Positions 8,935 through 17,334 of a stretch of 64,000 bases of DNA are shown here, in pieces (position 1 is the first letter of the stretch; each line of letters begins with the position of its first letter). Under the pieces are notes generated by a model. The model saw only the letters and a list, made by a program, of their open reading frames with translations, did not search any database and had not been told where the DNA came from. Source of the stretch: Myxococcales bacterium (GTDB lineage Bacteria > Myxococcota_A > Polyangia > Haliangiales > Haliangiaceae); assembly GCA_016706545.1 (NCBI GenBank), contig JADJJK010000015.1:62001-126000 (forward strand). Direction: 5' to 3'. The translations under genes and the position numbers were made by a program.

Positions 8935-10248
8935 ATGATTGCAACGACTCGACCCCCCTGGGCTATCCCGCTGGTTGCCGCCATCTTCGTGGCGGCGCTG
9001 GCGCCCGGCAACCTCGCCGTAGCCGACAGCGTGAACCGCATCCGTGCGATCACGTTCACCGAGGACAGCGGCACCACGCAGGTGCGGATCGCCGGCAGCG
9101 AGGTGGCCACCTTCACGGTGTACAAGCTGGAGCGGCCCTCGCGGGTGGTGCTGGATCTGGCGCGCGCCGAGCTCACCGATGAGCTGCGCGGGCACGAGGC
9201 CGGCTTGTCGCTGGCCGCCAACACCTGGGCGGTGGGCGCGGTCGGCGCGCAGCCGCTGTCCGATGGCGGCAAGGGCGTGCGGGTCATCGTCTCGCTCGCG
9301 CGACCGGGACGATACGACGTCAAGATCGATGGCAAGGACCTGCTGGTGCTGGTCAGCGCTCGCGACGCGGCGCCGGTGCAGGTCAGCGCCGCCGAGGCGG
9401 CGCGGGTCAAGGCCTCCGCTGAAGAGGCGCGCCGGGACTCCGTGGCGGCGCGCGCTGAAGCCGAGCACCTGCGCGCCGAGAAGGAGCGGCTGACCGCCAG
9501 CTCCGCGGTGGCCCAGCAGCAGTCCAGGCAAGCGCTGGACGCAGCCGAGCGCGCGCGGCAGGCCGCCGAGACGGCCAGGCAGCGCGCCGAGCACGAGGCG
9601 ACGCTGGCCACGACCAGCGCCGCGGGCGCCCAGCGGGAAGCCGCGCGCCTTCGCAAAATCGCCGCGGAGCAGGCCGAGCGGGCCACCCGCGCCGAGCAGG
9701 CGGCGGTCGCCAGCCAGCGTGACCTTCGCCGCGAGGACGCCGAGAAGGCGGCGGCGGTGGCGGCCAGGCAGCGCGCCGAGCGCGCGCAGGCCGAGGCCGA
9801 GCGGGCGAGCGCGGCGGCGACCGCGTCCCACGCGCAGGCCGCGCAGGCCACCGAGGCCGCCGAGCGAGCGCAGGCCGACGCGGAGCGCACCCGCGCGGCC
9901 GCGCAGGCCGCCAAGCAACAGAACGAGCGGGAGCTCGCGCAGTCCCGTCGAGAGCTCGCGGAGGCCAAGGCCCAGGTCGCCAAGGATCGCGCGGCGGTCG
10001 AGGCCGAGCGGCAACGTGTGAGCCAGCGCCAGGCCGCGCTGGCCGAGGAGACCTCGCGCGCCAAGCTCGACGCCGAGGCCGCGCGGCAGGAGGCGGCGAA
10101 GGTCCGCGGCGAGGCGGAGGCCGGCGGCAGGCCAGCGTCAGCCAGGCGGAGGCGCAGGCCGCGCAGCAGGCGGCGCAGGCCGCGCAGCAGGCGGCGCAGG
10201 CCGCGCAGCGCGCCGCCCTGGCCGTTCGCCAGGACGCGGACCGGCTGA
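8935..10248 (+). CDS. pilQ: PilQ secretin, N-terminal part (AMIN domain and coiled coil), frameshifted
   Basis: ATG 8935 begins a signal peptide (hydrophobic core PLVAAIFVAALAPG, cleavage near AVA-D). Residues about 32-140 form an AMIN domain, a peptidoglycan-binding module of pilus secretins, with the motif YKLERPSRVVLDL. From about residue 145 the protein becomes a long Ala/Glu/Gln/Arg coiled coil resembling the stalk of TolA. Near 10,120 the frame is lost: the next residues turn to Arg/Pro (ASARRRRRP) and stop at 10248. Adding one base near 10,124 restores EAEARRQASVSQAEAQ and joins the frame that runs on to 13313. The two halves are therefore one secretin gene with a single-base frameshift or sequence error. 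Confidence 0.85.
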   Translation: MIATTRPPWAIPLVAAIFVAALAPGNLAVADSVNRIRAITFTEDSGTTQVRIAGSEVATFTVYKLERPSRVVLDLARAELTDELRGHEAGLSLAANTWAVGAVGAQPLSDGGKGVRVIVSLARPGRYDVKIDGKDLLVLVSARDAAPVQVSAAEAARVKASAEEARRDSVAARAEAEHLRAEKERLTASSAVAQQQSRQALDAAERARQAAETARQRAEHEATLATTSAAGAQREAARLRKIAAEQAERATRAEQAAVASQRDLRREDAEKAAAVAARQRAERAQAEAERASAAATASHAQAAQATEAAERAQADAERTRAAAQAAKQQNERELAQSRRELAEAKAQVAKDRAAVEAERQRVSQRQAALAEETSRAKLDAEAARQEAAKVRGEAEAGGRPASARRRRRPRSRRRRPRSRRRRPRSAPPWPFARTRTG

Positions 10249-10250
10249 AG

Positions 10251-13200
10251 GTGGACGCCCAGTCCGCGCTCGCGCAGGCACAGCAAAAGCTCAGCGAGGC
10301 CAACACCAAGGTTTCGGCCGCCAACAGCCGGCTCACCGAGCTGGAGCGCCAGGCCCAGGCCGCGGCCAAGCTGCAGGAGTCGGCGCAGATCGCCGAGCGC
10401 CAGGCCTCGGCCCGCGAGGCCTCGGCCCGTGAGGTGGTGGCCGCCGCGGCGCGCGAGCGTCAGGCGGCGCAGGCCGAGGCGGCGCGCGCGGCTGCGGCGC
10501 GGGATCAGGCGTCGTCGCAGACCCGCGCCGACCGCCAGCGGCTGGACGCCGAGGCCAAGGCGGCGCAAGCGCGGCTGGCCGAGGTCAACCGCGCCGCGGC
10601 GCAGGCCGAGGCGCAGCGCCAGCAGGCGGAGCGCGCGGCGGCGGACGCCAAGACCGAGCTTCTGCGCAAGCGCAGCGCGCTGGCGCAGGTCGAGAGCCAG
10701 CGCCAGGACAGCGAGAGCAAGCTGCGCGAGGCCGCCGAGCGGCAGCGGACCGCCGAGACCGCGGCGCGCCGCGCCGGCGAGCGTCGCCAGCAAGCAGAGA
10801 CCGAGGCGCAGTCCGCCGAAGCGCTGCGCGTGGCCGCCGAGGCCGCAGCGCAGAAGGCCGAGGCGCAGCGTCAGGCTGCCGAGGGCGCGGCGCGGACCGC
10901 CGAGGCGCAGCGTCAGGCCGCCGAGGCCGCCCGCCGCAGCGCCGAGGTCGAGCGTCGCGCCGCGGAGGCAGGGCTTGCCGAGCTGGCGGTGCGCCGCGCT
11001 GACGCCGAGCGCGCGGCCAAGACGCTGGAGGTCGAGCGGCGCGCGGCCGACAAGGCGCAGAGCGCGGCGCTCGCTGCCACCAGGCAACGCGCGAGCGCCG
11101 CCGAGCAGCAGCGCGCCCAGGAGGAGGCGCAGAAGCTGGCCGCCGCCCGCCAGCGCGCCGAGACCGAGCTCGCGGAGCGCCGCGCCGCGGTGGCCGAGCA
11201 GGCCACGGAGGTCGCGCGCCTCAAGGACGCCGCCGCTCGCGCTCGCGAAGAAGCGGAGCGCGAAGACAACCGTCGCGCCCAGCTCACGGAGCGTCGGGTG
11301 GCGGAGGAGCGCGAGCTGGCGCGGCTGCGCAAGCGCGCCGCGGAGTCGCAAGCCCAGGCCCAGGCCGCGCCGCGCCCGACGACGGCGCCTGCGCCGCTGC
11401 TGGCCGCTCCGTCGTCGTCGGCTCCGTCGTCGTTGTCTCCGTCGCCAAGCCTCACCCCGGCGCGCGCCGCCAAGGCCGCGCCGGCGCTGGCCTCCGCCAA
11501 GGTCGCCCCGGCGCCTGCGGCCGCTGCCGCCGCTGCCGCCCCTGCCGCTGCCGCCGCTGCCGCGCCTGCCGGCGACGTCGCCGCGATCACCTTCCACGGC
11601 GATGGCGACGAGCCGCTCATCGAGCTGCGCGTCACCGGCGCCGCCAAGGTCAAGACCGGCGAGCTGTCGGCGCGCCGCGCCGAGCTCATCATCGACGACG
11701 CCACCTTGCCGGCCAAGCTGGAGCGCAAGCTCGACGTGAGCCGCTACGGCGGCGCCATCCGCTCGGTGTCCTCGTTCCGCGACCGCAAGGTCCCCGGCCG
11801 GGTCCGCGTCGTCGTCGATCTGACCGGCCCGGCCACGCCGGAGCTCATGCGCCGCGGCGACACCGTGAGCTGGCGGTTTGCCTCCGGCCAGGTGGCGCGT
11901 CGTCCGCGCACCCAGAACCTGCCGCCGCCGGTGATCGGCGGCTTTGGCGCCGCGTCCACGCCGGTCGCGCAGCAGACGGTGACCCAGGTCAACCCCGGCA
12001 ACCGCCGCCGCAAGGTGTACCGCGGGCCGACGGTGGAGCTGGACTTCAAGGAGGCCCCCATCCACGACCTCCTGCGGCTGCTCTCCGACGTGGGCAAGGT
12101 CAACATCGTGGTGCCCGACGAGGTCGACGCCAAGGTCACGGTGCGCATGAAGCGCGTGCCGTGGGATCAGGCGCTGGAGGTGATCCTCGCGTCCAAGGGT
12201 CTGTGGTACCGCCAGGAGGGCAACCTCATCCGGGTGGCGCAGCGCAAGCAGCTCGACGAAGAAGACGAGGCCGAGGCCGCGCGCCGCGCCGCCGCCGTGC
12301 GCTCCGAGGCGCCGCGCCCCGATGTCCTGACGCTCAACTACGCGTCGGCCGAGAACCTGCGCACCAAGCTGCAGCCCTTGCTCTCCCCCAAGGGCAAGAT
12401 CGAGGTCGACGACCGCACCAACGCGCTCATCGTCAACGACGTGCGCGCCAACCGCGAAGAGGTCCGCGCGCTGGCGCTGCAGCTCGACACGCAGACGCCG
12501 CAGATCTCGATCGAGGCCCGGATCGTGGAGGCGCGCTCCAGCTACAACCGAGAGATCGGCGTGCAGTGGGGTGGTCGCGCGGTCGCTGGACCGGACGGCG
12601 GCAACGCCACCGGGCTGCTGTTCCCGTCGAGCATCGGCGTGACCGGCGGCGCCGAGGACGCGACCACGGTGCGCAGCGGCATCCCCACGCCCTCCGACTT
12701 CGCCGTGAACCTCCCCGCCGCGGTCGGCTCCGGCGCTGGTGGCGCGCTCGGGCTGTCGCTCGGCTCGATCGGCGGCAACTACAACGTCAACCTGCGCCTG
12801 TCGGCGCTCGAGGGCACCGGCTCGGTGCGCATCATCTCGGCGCCGAAGATCACGGTGCTCAACAACACCGAGGCCAAGATCAGCCAGGGCGTGTCGATCC
12901 CCATCCAGGTGCTGTCCGCGCAGGGCACCAACACCGTGTTCGTGCCGGCGGACCTGAGCCTGACCGTCAAGCCGTACGTGTCGCTGCGCGACTGCGCGAT
13001 CGCCATGGACCTGACGGTGACCAAGAACGAGCCCGACTTCGTCAACACCGGCGCTCGTGGTGACCCGACGATCTTGCGCAAGGAGGCGCGCACCACGCTG
13101 CTGGTCAACGACGGCGAGACCTCCGTGCTCGGCGGCATCTACACCCGCAACGCCGGCCTCTCGTACTCCAAGGTCCCGTTCTTCGGGGATCTGCCGGTCC

Positions 13201-13313
13201 TCGGCTGGTTCTTCAAGAACCGCAAGGAGAACGACGCGCGCACCGAGGTGCTGGTGTTCATCACTCCGAAGATCACCAACAAGGCGTTCCTGCGCTGCCA
13301 GAATAGCCCGTAG
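10251..13313 (+). CDS. pilQ: PilQ secretin, C-terminal part (coiled coil, second AMIN-like domain, secretin)
   Basis: This frame is open from about 10,124; the GTG at 10251 is only the first possible start after the break. It continues the coiled coil for about 375 residues, then an Ala/Pro/Ser-rich hinge (about 375-443). A second AMIN-like domain follows (445-545), then a secretin/TonB short N-terminal domain (TVELDFKEAPIHDLLRLLSD), an N1 ring domain (VLTLNYASAENLRTKLQPLL) and the secretin pore with the family ending DLPVLGWFFKNR and LVFITPKI. It forms the outer-membrane gate for the pilus. Corrected PilQ would be about 1,460 residues against about 900 in M. xanthus; nearly all of the excess is the coiled coil. 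Confidence 0.9.
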   Translation: MDAQSALAQAQQKLSEANTKVSAANSRLTELERQAQAAAKLQESAQIAERQASAREASAREVVAAAARERQAAQAEAARAAAARDQASSQTRADRQRLDAEAKAAQARLAEVNRAAAQAEAQRQQAERAAADAKTELLRKRSALAQVESQRQDSESKLREAAERQRTAETAARRAGERRQQAETEAQSAEALRVAAEAAAQKAEAQRQAAEGAARTAEAQRQAAEAARRSAEVERRAAEAGLAELAVRRADAERAAKTLEVERRAADKAQSAALAATRQRASAAEQQRAQEEAQKLAAARQRAETELAERRAAVAEQATEVARLKDAAARAREEAEREDNRRAQLTERRVAEERELARLRKRAAESQAQAQAAPRPTTAPAPLLAAPSSSAPSSLSPSPSLTPARAAKAAPALASAKVAPAPAAAAAAAAPAAAAAAAPAGDVAAITFHGDGDEPLIELRVTGAAKVKTGELSARRAELIIDDATLPAKLERKLDVSRYGGAIRSVSSFRDRKVPGRVRVVVDLTGPATPELMRRGDTVSWRFASGQVARRPRTQNLPPPVIGGFGAASTPVAQQTVTQVNPGNRRRKVYRGPTVELDFKEAPIHDLLRLLSDVGKVNIVVPDEVDAKVTVRMKRVPWDQALEVILASKGLWYRQEGNLIRVAQRKQLDEEDEAEAARRAAAVRSEAPRPDVLTLNYASAENLRTKLQPLLSPKGKIEVDDRTNALIVNDVRANREEVRALALQLDTQTPQISIEARIVEARSSYNREIGVQWGGRAVAGPDGGNATGLLFPSSIGVTGGAEDATTVRSGIPTPSDFAVNLPAAVGSGAGGALGLSLGSIGGNYNVNLRLSALEGTGSVRIISAPKITVLNNTEAKISQGVSIPIQVLSAQGTNTVFVPADLSLTVKPYVSLRDCAIAMDLTVTKNEPDFVNTGARGDPTILRKEARTTLLVNDGETSVLGGIYTRNAGLSYSKVPFFGDLPVLGWFFKNRKENDARTEVLVFITPKITNKAFLRCQNSP

Positions 13314-13357
13314 CGCCAGCTCGCGACGTGCAGGTTCCTTCGGCCGCAGACATCGCG

Positions 13358-13363
13358 CATAGT
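13358..13363 (+). promoter_or_regulatory. Putative -10 box (CATAGT) before the aroK-aroB start
   Basis: CATAGT ends 6 nt before ATG 13370, with no Shine-Dalgarno sequence between. It is a weak member of the leaderless pattern. Confidence 0.3.
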
Positions 13364-13369
13364 GCCGGC

Positions 13370-14983
13370 ATGGATCCGCTGTTCCTCATTGGCTTTCCGG
13401 CCTCCGGCAAGACCACCGTGGGCCGGCGGCTCGCCGCCAGGCTGTCCCGGCGCTTCATCGACCTGGATGACGTGATCGAAGAGGAGACCGGCGAGACGCC
13501 GGCGGCCCTGGTCGGGCGCAGCGAGCCGCGCTTTCGCAAGATCGAAGCGGCGGCGCTGCGCCACATCCTCGACGAGGCGGGGCGCTTCCCCGAGGGCATC
13601 GTGGTCGCCACCGGGGGCGGCGCGGCCGCGCACGGCGACAACCTCGCGCGCATGCGCCAGGCCGGCCTGGTGGTCACGCTCGCCATCGATCCCAAGCTGG
13701 CGGTGGAGCGCGCTGGCGACGTCGCGGCGCGCCCGCTCCTGGCCAGGCCCTGGAGCGGTATCGTCGAGCTCGCCGAGCGCCGGCAGCCGTTCTACCGGCA
13801 GGCGCACGCGGTGGTCGACGCCAGCTTGCCGGTCGAGCAGGTCGTCAGCGCCGTGGCCGCGCTGGCCACGCGGTACCAGGCGCTGGGCCCGGCTCGCCGC
13901 GACGCCGTCCTGGTCGGCCTCGGCGAGCGCACGTACCCCATCACGCTGGCCGCTTCGCTCGAAGGGGCGCTGGGGCACGTCCGTCCGGCTGGCCGCGTGG
14001 TCATCATCACGGACGACCAGGTCGCGCCGCTGTGGCTCGGCCCGCTCCGCGCCGCGCTCGGCGACGCGCACGCGCACGCGCCGGTGTGCGTGGTCCCCGC
14101 CGGCGAGGGCGCCAAGTGCTTCGCCCAGTACCAGGCGCTGTGTGAAGCGCTGCTGGGGCACGGCGTCGACCGCGACACCACGGTGGTCGCGCTCGGCGGC
14201 GGCGTCGTCGGAGATCTCGCGGGCTTCGTCGCCGCCACCGTGCTGCGCGGCCTGCCGATCTTGCAGGTGCCCACCACCCTGGTGGCGATGACCGACTCCG
14301 CGATCGGCGGCAAGACCGCCATCGACACGCCGGCCGGCAAGAACCTCGTCGGCGCGTTCTGGCAGCCGAGCGCGGTGGCCGCCGCGCTCGACACCTTGAC
14401 CACGCTGCCGGCTCGGCAGCGCCGCGCCGGCTTTGGCGAGCTGTGGAAGTACGCGCTGCTCGACGGCGAGGCCATGTGGGAGGCGGTCTGGGAGTGCGCG
14501 CCCTGGGCGCTGCAAGGCGGCGAGGCGCCGCCGGAGCTCATCGACGTCATCCGCCGCGCCGCGGCCTACAAGGCCCAGGTCGTGGTCCAGGATGAGCGCG
14601 AGACCGCCGGCCTGCGCGTCCTGCTCAACCTCGGCCACACGCTCGGCCACGCCATCGAGACCGCCAGCGCCGGCGAGCTCCTCCACGGCGAGGCGGTCGC
14701 GCTGGGCCTGGTCGCGGCGTGTCGCGTCTCACATCACCTGACCGGCGCAGGGTGCGCGCCCGAGCTGGAGGGCCGCGTGGTCGAGGCGCTCGCGCGCACT
14801 GGCCTTTCCGCGGACTTCGAGCCGTACCTGGATGAAAAAGCGTGGGATGCCTTATCTCTGGACAAGAAGCGAGTCACCGGCGGGGTGCGCTTCGTGGCCA
14901 TTCGCGAGGTAGGGCGATGCCTACCGATCACGGTAGATCTGACGGAGCTGCGGAGAATTTTGCGCCCCAGCGCCACGGTTTGA
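13370..14983 (+). CDS. aroKB: Shikimate kinase / 3-dehydroquinate synthase fusion
   Basis: A 537-residue bifunctional shikimate-pathway enzyme. Residues 1-165 are shikimate kinase: P-loop GFPASGKTTVG, the shikimate-binding region FIDLDD, and VVATGGGAA. Residues about 180-537 are 3-dehydroquinate synthase: NAD-binding TTVVALGGGVVGDLAGFVAA, QVPTTLVAMTDSAIGGKTAID, the metal ligands in the NLGHTLGHAIE segment and in LLHGEAVALG. Both active sites look complete. The fused protein would do steps 2 and 5 of the pathway. ATG 13370 is chosen because the P-loop then lies at the usual distance; the frame opens at 13328. aroQ, three genes on, supplies step 3. Confidence 0.93.
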   Translation: MDPLFLIGFPASGKTTVGRRLAARLSRRFIDLDDVIEEETGETPAALVGRSEPRFRKIEAAALRHILDEAGRFPEGIVVATGGGAAAHGDNLARMRQAGLVVTLAIDPKLAVERAGDVAARPLLARPWSGIVELAERRQPFYRQAHAVVDASLPVEQVVSAVAALATRYQALGPARRDAVLVGLGERTYPITLAASLEGALGHVRPAGRVVIITDDQVAPLWLGPLRAALGDAHAHAPVCVVPAGEGAKCFAQYQALCEALLGHGVDRDTTVVALGGGVVGDLAGFVAATVLRGLPILQVPTTLVAMTDSAIGGKTAIDTPAGKNLVGAFWQPSAVAAALDTLTTLPARQRRAGFGELWKYALLDGEAMWEAVWECAPWALQGGEAPPELIDVIRRAAAYKAQVVVQDERETAGLRVLLNLGHTLGHAIETASAGELLHGEAVALGLVAACRVSHHLTGAGCAPELEGRVVEALARTGLSADFEPYLDEKAWDALSLDKKRVTGGVRFVAIREVGRCLPITVDLTELRRILRPSATV

Positions 14984-15006
14984 TAGGATTTCCGACGGAG
15001 GCCCTC

Positions 15007-15741
15007 ATGGTTCGCTCACTCACAGCCGGTCTAGTCGCCGTGGCACTCGCGGCTTGCGTCGATGACGCTGGCGACGGCGCGGTTCGCATCATCCGCAACC
15101 TCGCCGTTTCGGACGAGGCCTGCGTGGTCTCCTCCCAGCTCACCGCCACCGGGCGCAGCGGCGGCGCCATCGAATCCACCTCGCCCATCGACTACGTGCT
15201 GACGCCGGTGGTGCAGAACTTCGCCACCTCGTCGGGCGGCAAGCTGACCGCGCAGCGCACCGCCTTCATCGAGGGCGCCAGGATCGATCTGACCTTCTCC
15301 AAGCCGGACCTGTTCACCGCCGAGGAGCTCACCACCTACGCCGCGCTCGTCAAGTTCGCCAGCCCGTTCTCCGCCGCGGTCAGCCCGGACGGCGGCACCG
15401 CGGGCGTGGGCTTCTCGGTGATCCCCATCGAGCTGCTCAAGCTCATCCAGCCCAAGTTGACCTCCGCCATGCCGCGGGTCACCGTCAACGTCCGCCTCAA
15501 GCTGTATGGCAAGATGGGCGGCGGCTCCTTCGAGAGCGAGCCGTTCTTGTACCCGGTCAACGTCTGCGACTACCGCATCGGCGCCTGCGTGATCGCGCCT
15601 GCGTTCGTGTGTGGCGCCACCCTGCCGGACGGGCAGACCGTCCGCAAGGGCAACCCGTGCAACCCGTACCAGGACGGCCCCACGGATTGCTGCACCCAGG
15701 GAGCCACCCTGACGTGCCCCGGATTTGCCGGCGGGGCGTGA
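15007..15741 (+). CDS. Putative lipoprotein of unknown function
   Basis: I do not recognise this 244-residue protein. It begins with a signal peptide and lipobox (VALAAC-VDDAG), so it is probably lipidated. The body is mostly beta-strand forming without membrane helices. The C-terminal 70 residues are rich in cysteine (CDYRIGAC, VCGATLPDG, CNPYQDGPTDCC, LTCPG), suggesting a disulfide-bonded module. ATG 15007 has a strong ribosome site (GACGGAGG), and TAGGAT at 14984-14989 could be its -10. It lies 23 nt after aroK-aroB. A pilus-related envelope role is conceivable from the neighbourhood but not shown. Confidence 0.7.
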   Translation: MVRSLTAGLVAVALAACVDDAGDGAVRIIRNLAVSDEACVVSSQLTATGRSGGAIESTSPIDYVLTPVVQNFATSSGGKLTAQRTAFIEGARIDLTFSKPDLFTAEELTTYAALVKFASPFSAAVSPDGGTAGVGFSVIPIELLKLIQPKLTSAMPRVTVNVRLKLYGKMGGGSFESEPFLYPVNVCDYRIGACVIAPAFVCGATLPDGQTVRKGNPCNPYQDGPTDCCTQGATLTCPGFAGGA

Positions 15742-15804
15742 TTCCTTGATGTGGCACTGGAAGCCGGCTCACTCCCTACGCTAGGCTACCCACCGAGGTG
15801 GCCC

Positions 15805-16161
15805 ATGTTCGCTGATATCCTCAAGAAGGTCGTCGACAACGTCGATGGCGGCATCGCCGCTGTCATCATGGGCCTCGACGGAATCCCCGTCGAGACATAC
15901 GTCCGCCAGGACGGCCGGGTGGACGTCACCACCGTCGGGATGGAGTTCTCGTTCATCCTCACGCAGATCCGCAAGGCCGCGGAGAGCTTGCAGGTGGGCG
16001 GGCTCGAGGAGCTGACCGTGCGCGCCAACCGGCTCGTCCTGGTGTGCCGCATGTTGACGCCGCAGTACTTCGTCGGGGTCGCCATCGCGCCGGAGGGCAA
16101 CTTCGGCAAGTGCCGGTACCTCATGCGCCTGGCTTCTCCCAACCTCGTCGCGCAGCTCTAG
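15805..16161 (+). CDS. mglC: Roadblock/LC7 domain protein, MglC-like
   Basis: A 118-residue single-domain Roadblock/LC7 protein. The fold is recognisable from VDGGIAAVIMGLDGIPVETYV, the central helix FILTQIRKAAESL, and the strand pair ELTVRANRLVLVCRM and YFVGVAIAPEGNFGKCRYLM. In M. xanthus, Roadblock proteins regulate the Ras-like GTPase MglA; I recall that the paralogue MglC lies between pilQ and accBC, as here. The symbol rests on that synteny plus the fold, not on a sequence search. ATG 15805 is preferred over an opening at 15751 because it starts at the first helix. TACGCT/TAGGCT (15777-15787) is a possible -10. Confidence 0.65.
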   Translation: MFADILKKVVDNVDGGIAAVIMGLDGIPVETYVRQDGRVDVTTVGMEFSFILTQIRKAAESLQVGGLEELTVRANRLVLVCRMLTPQYFVGVAIAPEGNFGKCRYLMRLASPNLVAQL

Positions 16162-16176
16162 AGCCGCGCGGCTCTC

Positions 16177-16746
16177 GTGGCTCCTCGTCGGCCCACCCGC
16201 GCCATCGCGGAACGCTCGCCGCGGCGCGCGAAAGGCTCCACGCCGCCGGTGACCAAGCCGCGGCTGTGGCGCGTCTGCGTGCTCCACGGCCCCAACCTCA
16301 ACCTGCTCGGCACGCGCGATCCCGCGGTCTACGGCACCACCACCCTCGCCGAGATCGACGCCGAACTCGCCCGGCTCGCCGCGGCGGCCGGGGCCGAGGT
16401 GCGCAGCGCGCAGTCCAACGTGGAGGGCGAGCTGGTGACCCTGGTGCAGGCCGCGCGCGGCTGGGCAGACGCCATCGTCATCAACCCGGGCGGCTACACG
16501 CACACCAGCGTGGCGCTGCGTGACGCGATCGAGGCGGTCGCGCTGCCCACCGTTGAAGTTCATCTATCCAACATCCACGCCCGCGAAGAATTTCGTCATC
16601 ATTCTCTGGTCGCGGCGCGGTGCGTCGGGCAGATCTGCGGCTTTGGGGCACAAAGCTACTACCTGGGGCTTTACGCCGCCCTTCGGTGTGTGGAAGGTTC
16701 GAACCGCGTTCGCTGCGCCGACCCAGAAGCGGCGCCACAAGAGTGA
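16177..16746 (+). CDS. aroQ: Type II 3-dehydroquinate dehydratase
   Basis: Catalyses 3-dehydroquinate to 3-dehydroshikimate. Family signatures are all present: VLHGPNLNLLGTRDPAVYG (catalytic Arg and Tyr), SNVEGELV, NPGGYTHTSVALRDAI (catalytic His) and EVHLSNIHAREEFRHHS. The protein is 189 residues from GTG 16177. The first 24 residues are a basic, low-complexity extension, so GTG 16249 just before KPRLWRV is an alternative that gives a standard length. The C-terminal 20 residues after LGLYAAL are also non-standard. It is followed after 2 nt by accB; many bacteria have efp between these two, absent here. Confidence 0.92.
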   Translation: MAPRRPTRAIAERSPRRAKGSTPPVTKPRLWRVCVLHGPNLNLLGTRDPAVYGTTTLAEIDAELARLAAAAGAEVRSAQSNVEGELVTLVQAARGWADAIVINPGGYTHTSVALRDAIEAVALPTVEVHLSNIHAREEFRHHSLVAARCVGQICGFGAQSYYLGLYAALRCVEGSNRVRCADPEAAPQE

Positions 16747-16748
16747 CC

Positions 16749-17315
<567 letters not shown>

Positions 17316-17334
17316 CCCGCGTCGGAGCCTGTCC

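Noticed and set aside
10100..10260. Programmed ribosomal frameshift in pilQ
   Set aside because: No slippery heptamer is present at the crossing point; a missing base in a GC-rich repeat is simpler.
8520..12065. 1,181-codon open frame on the minus strand
   Set aside because: It is the antiparallel shadow of pilQ, kept open by GC-rich codon bias and the Ala/Gln repeats. Its product is low-complexity and has no domain.
16696..16705. GGTTCGAACC, resembling a tRNA T-loop
   Set aside because: It is inside the aroQ C-terminal coding region, and no acceptor, D or anticodon stem can be built around it.
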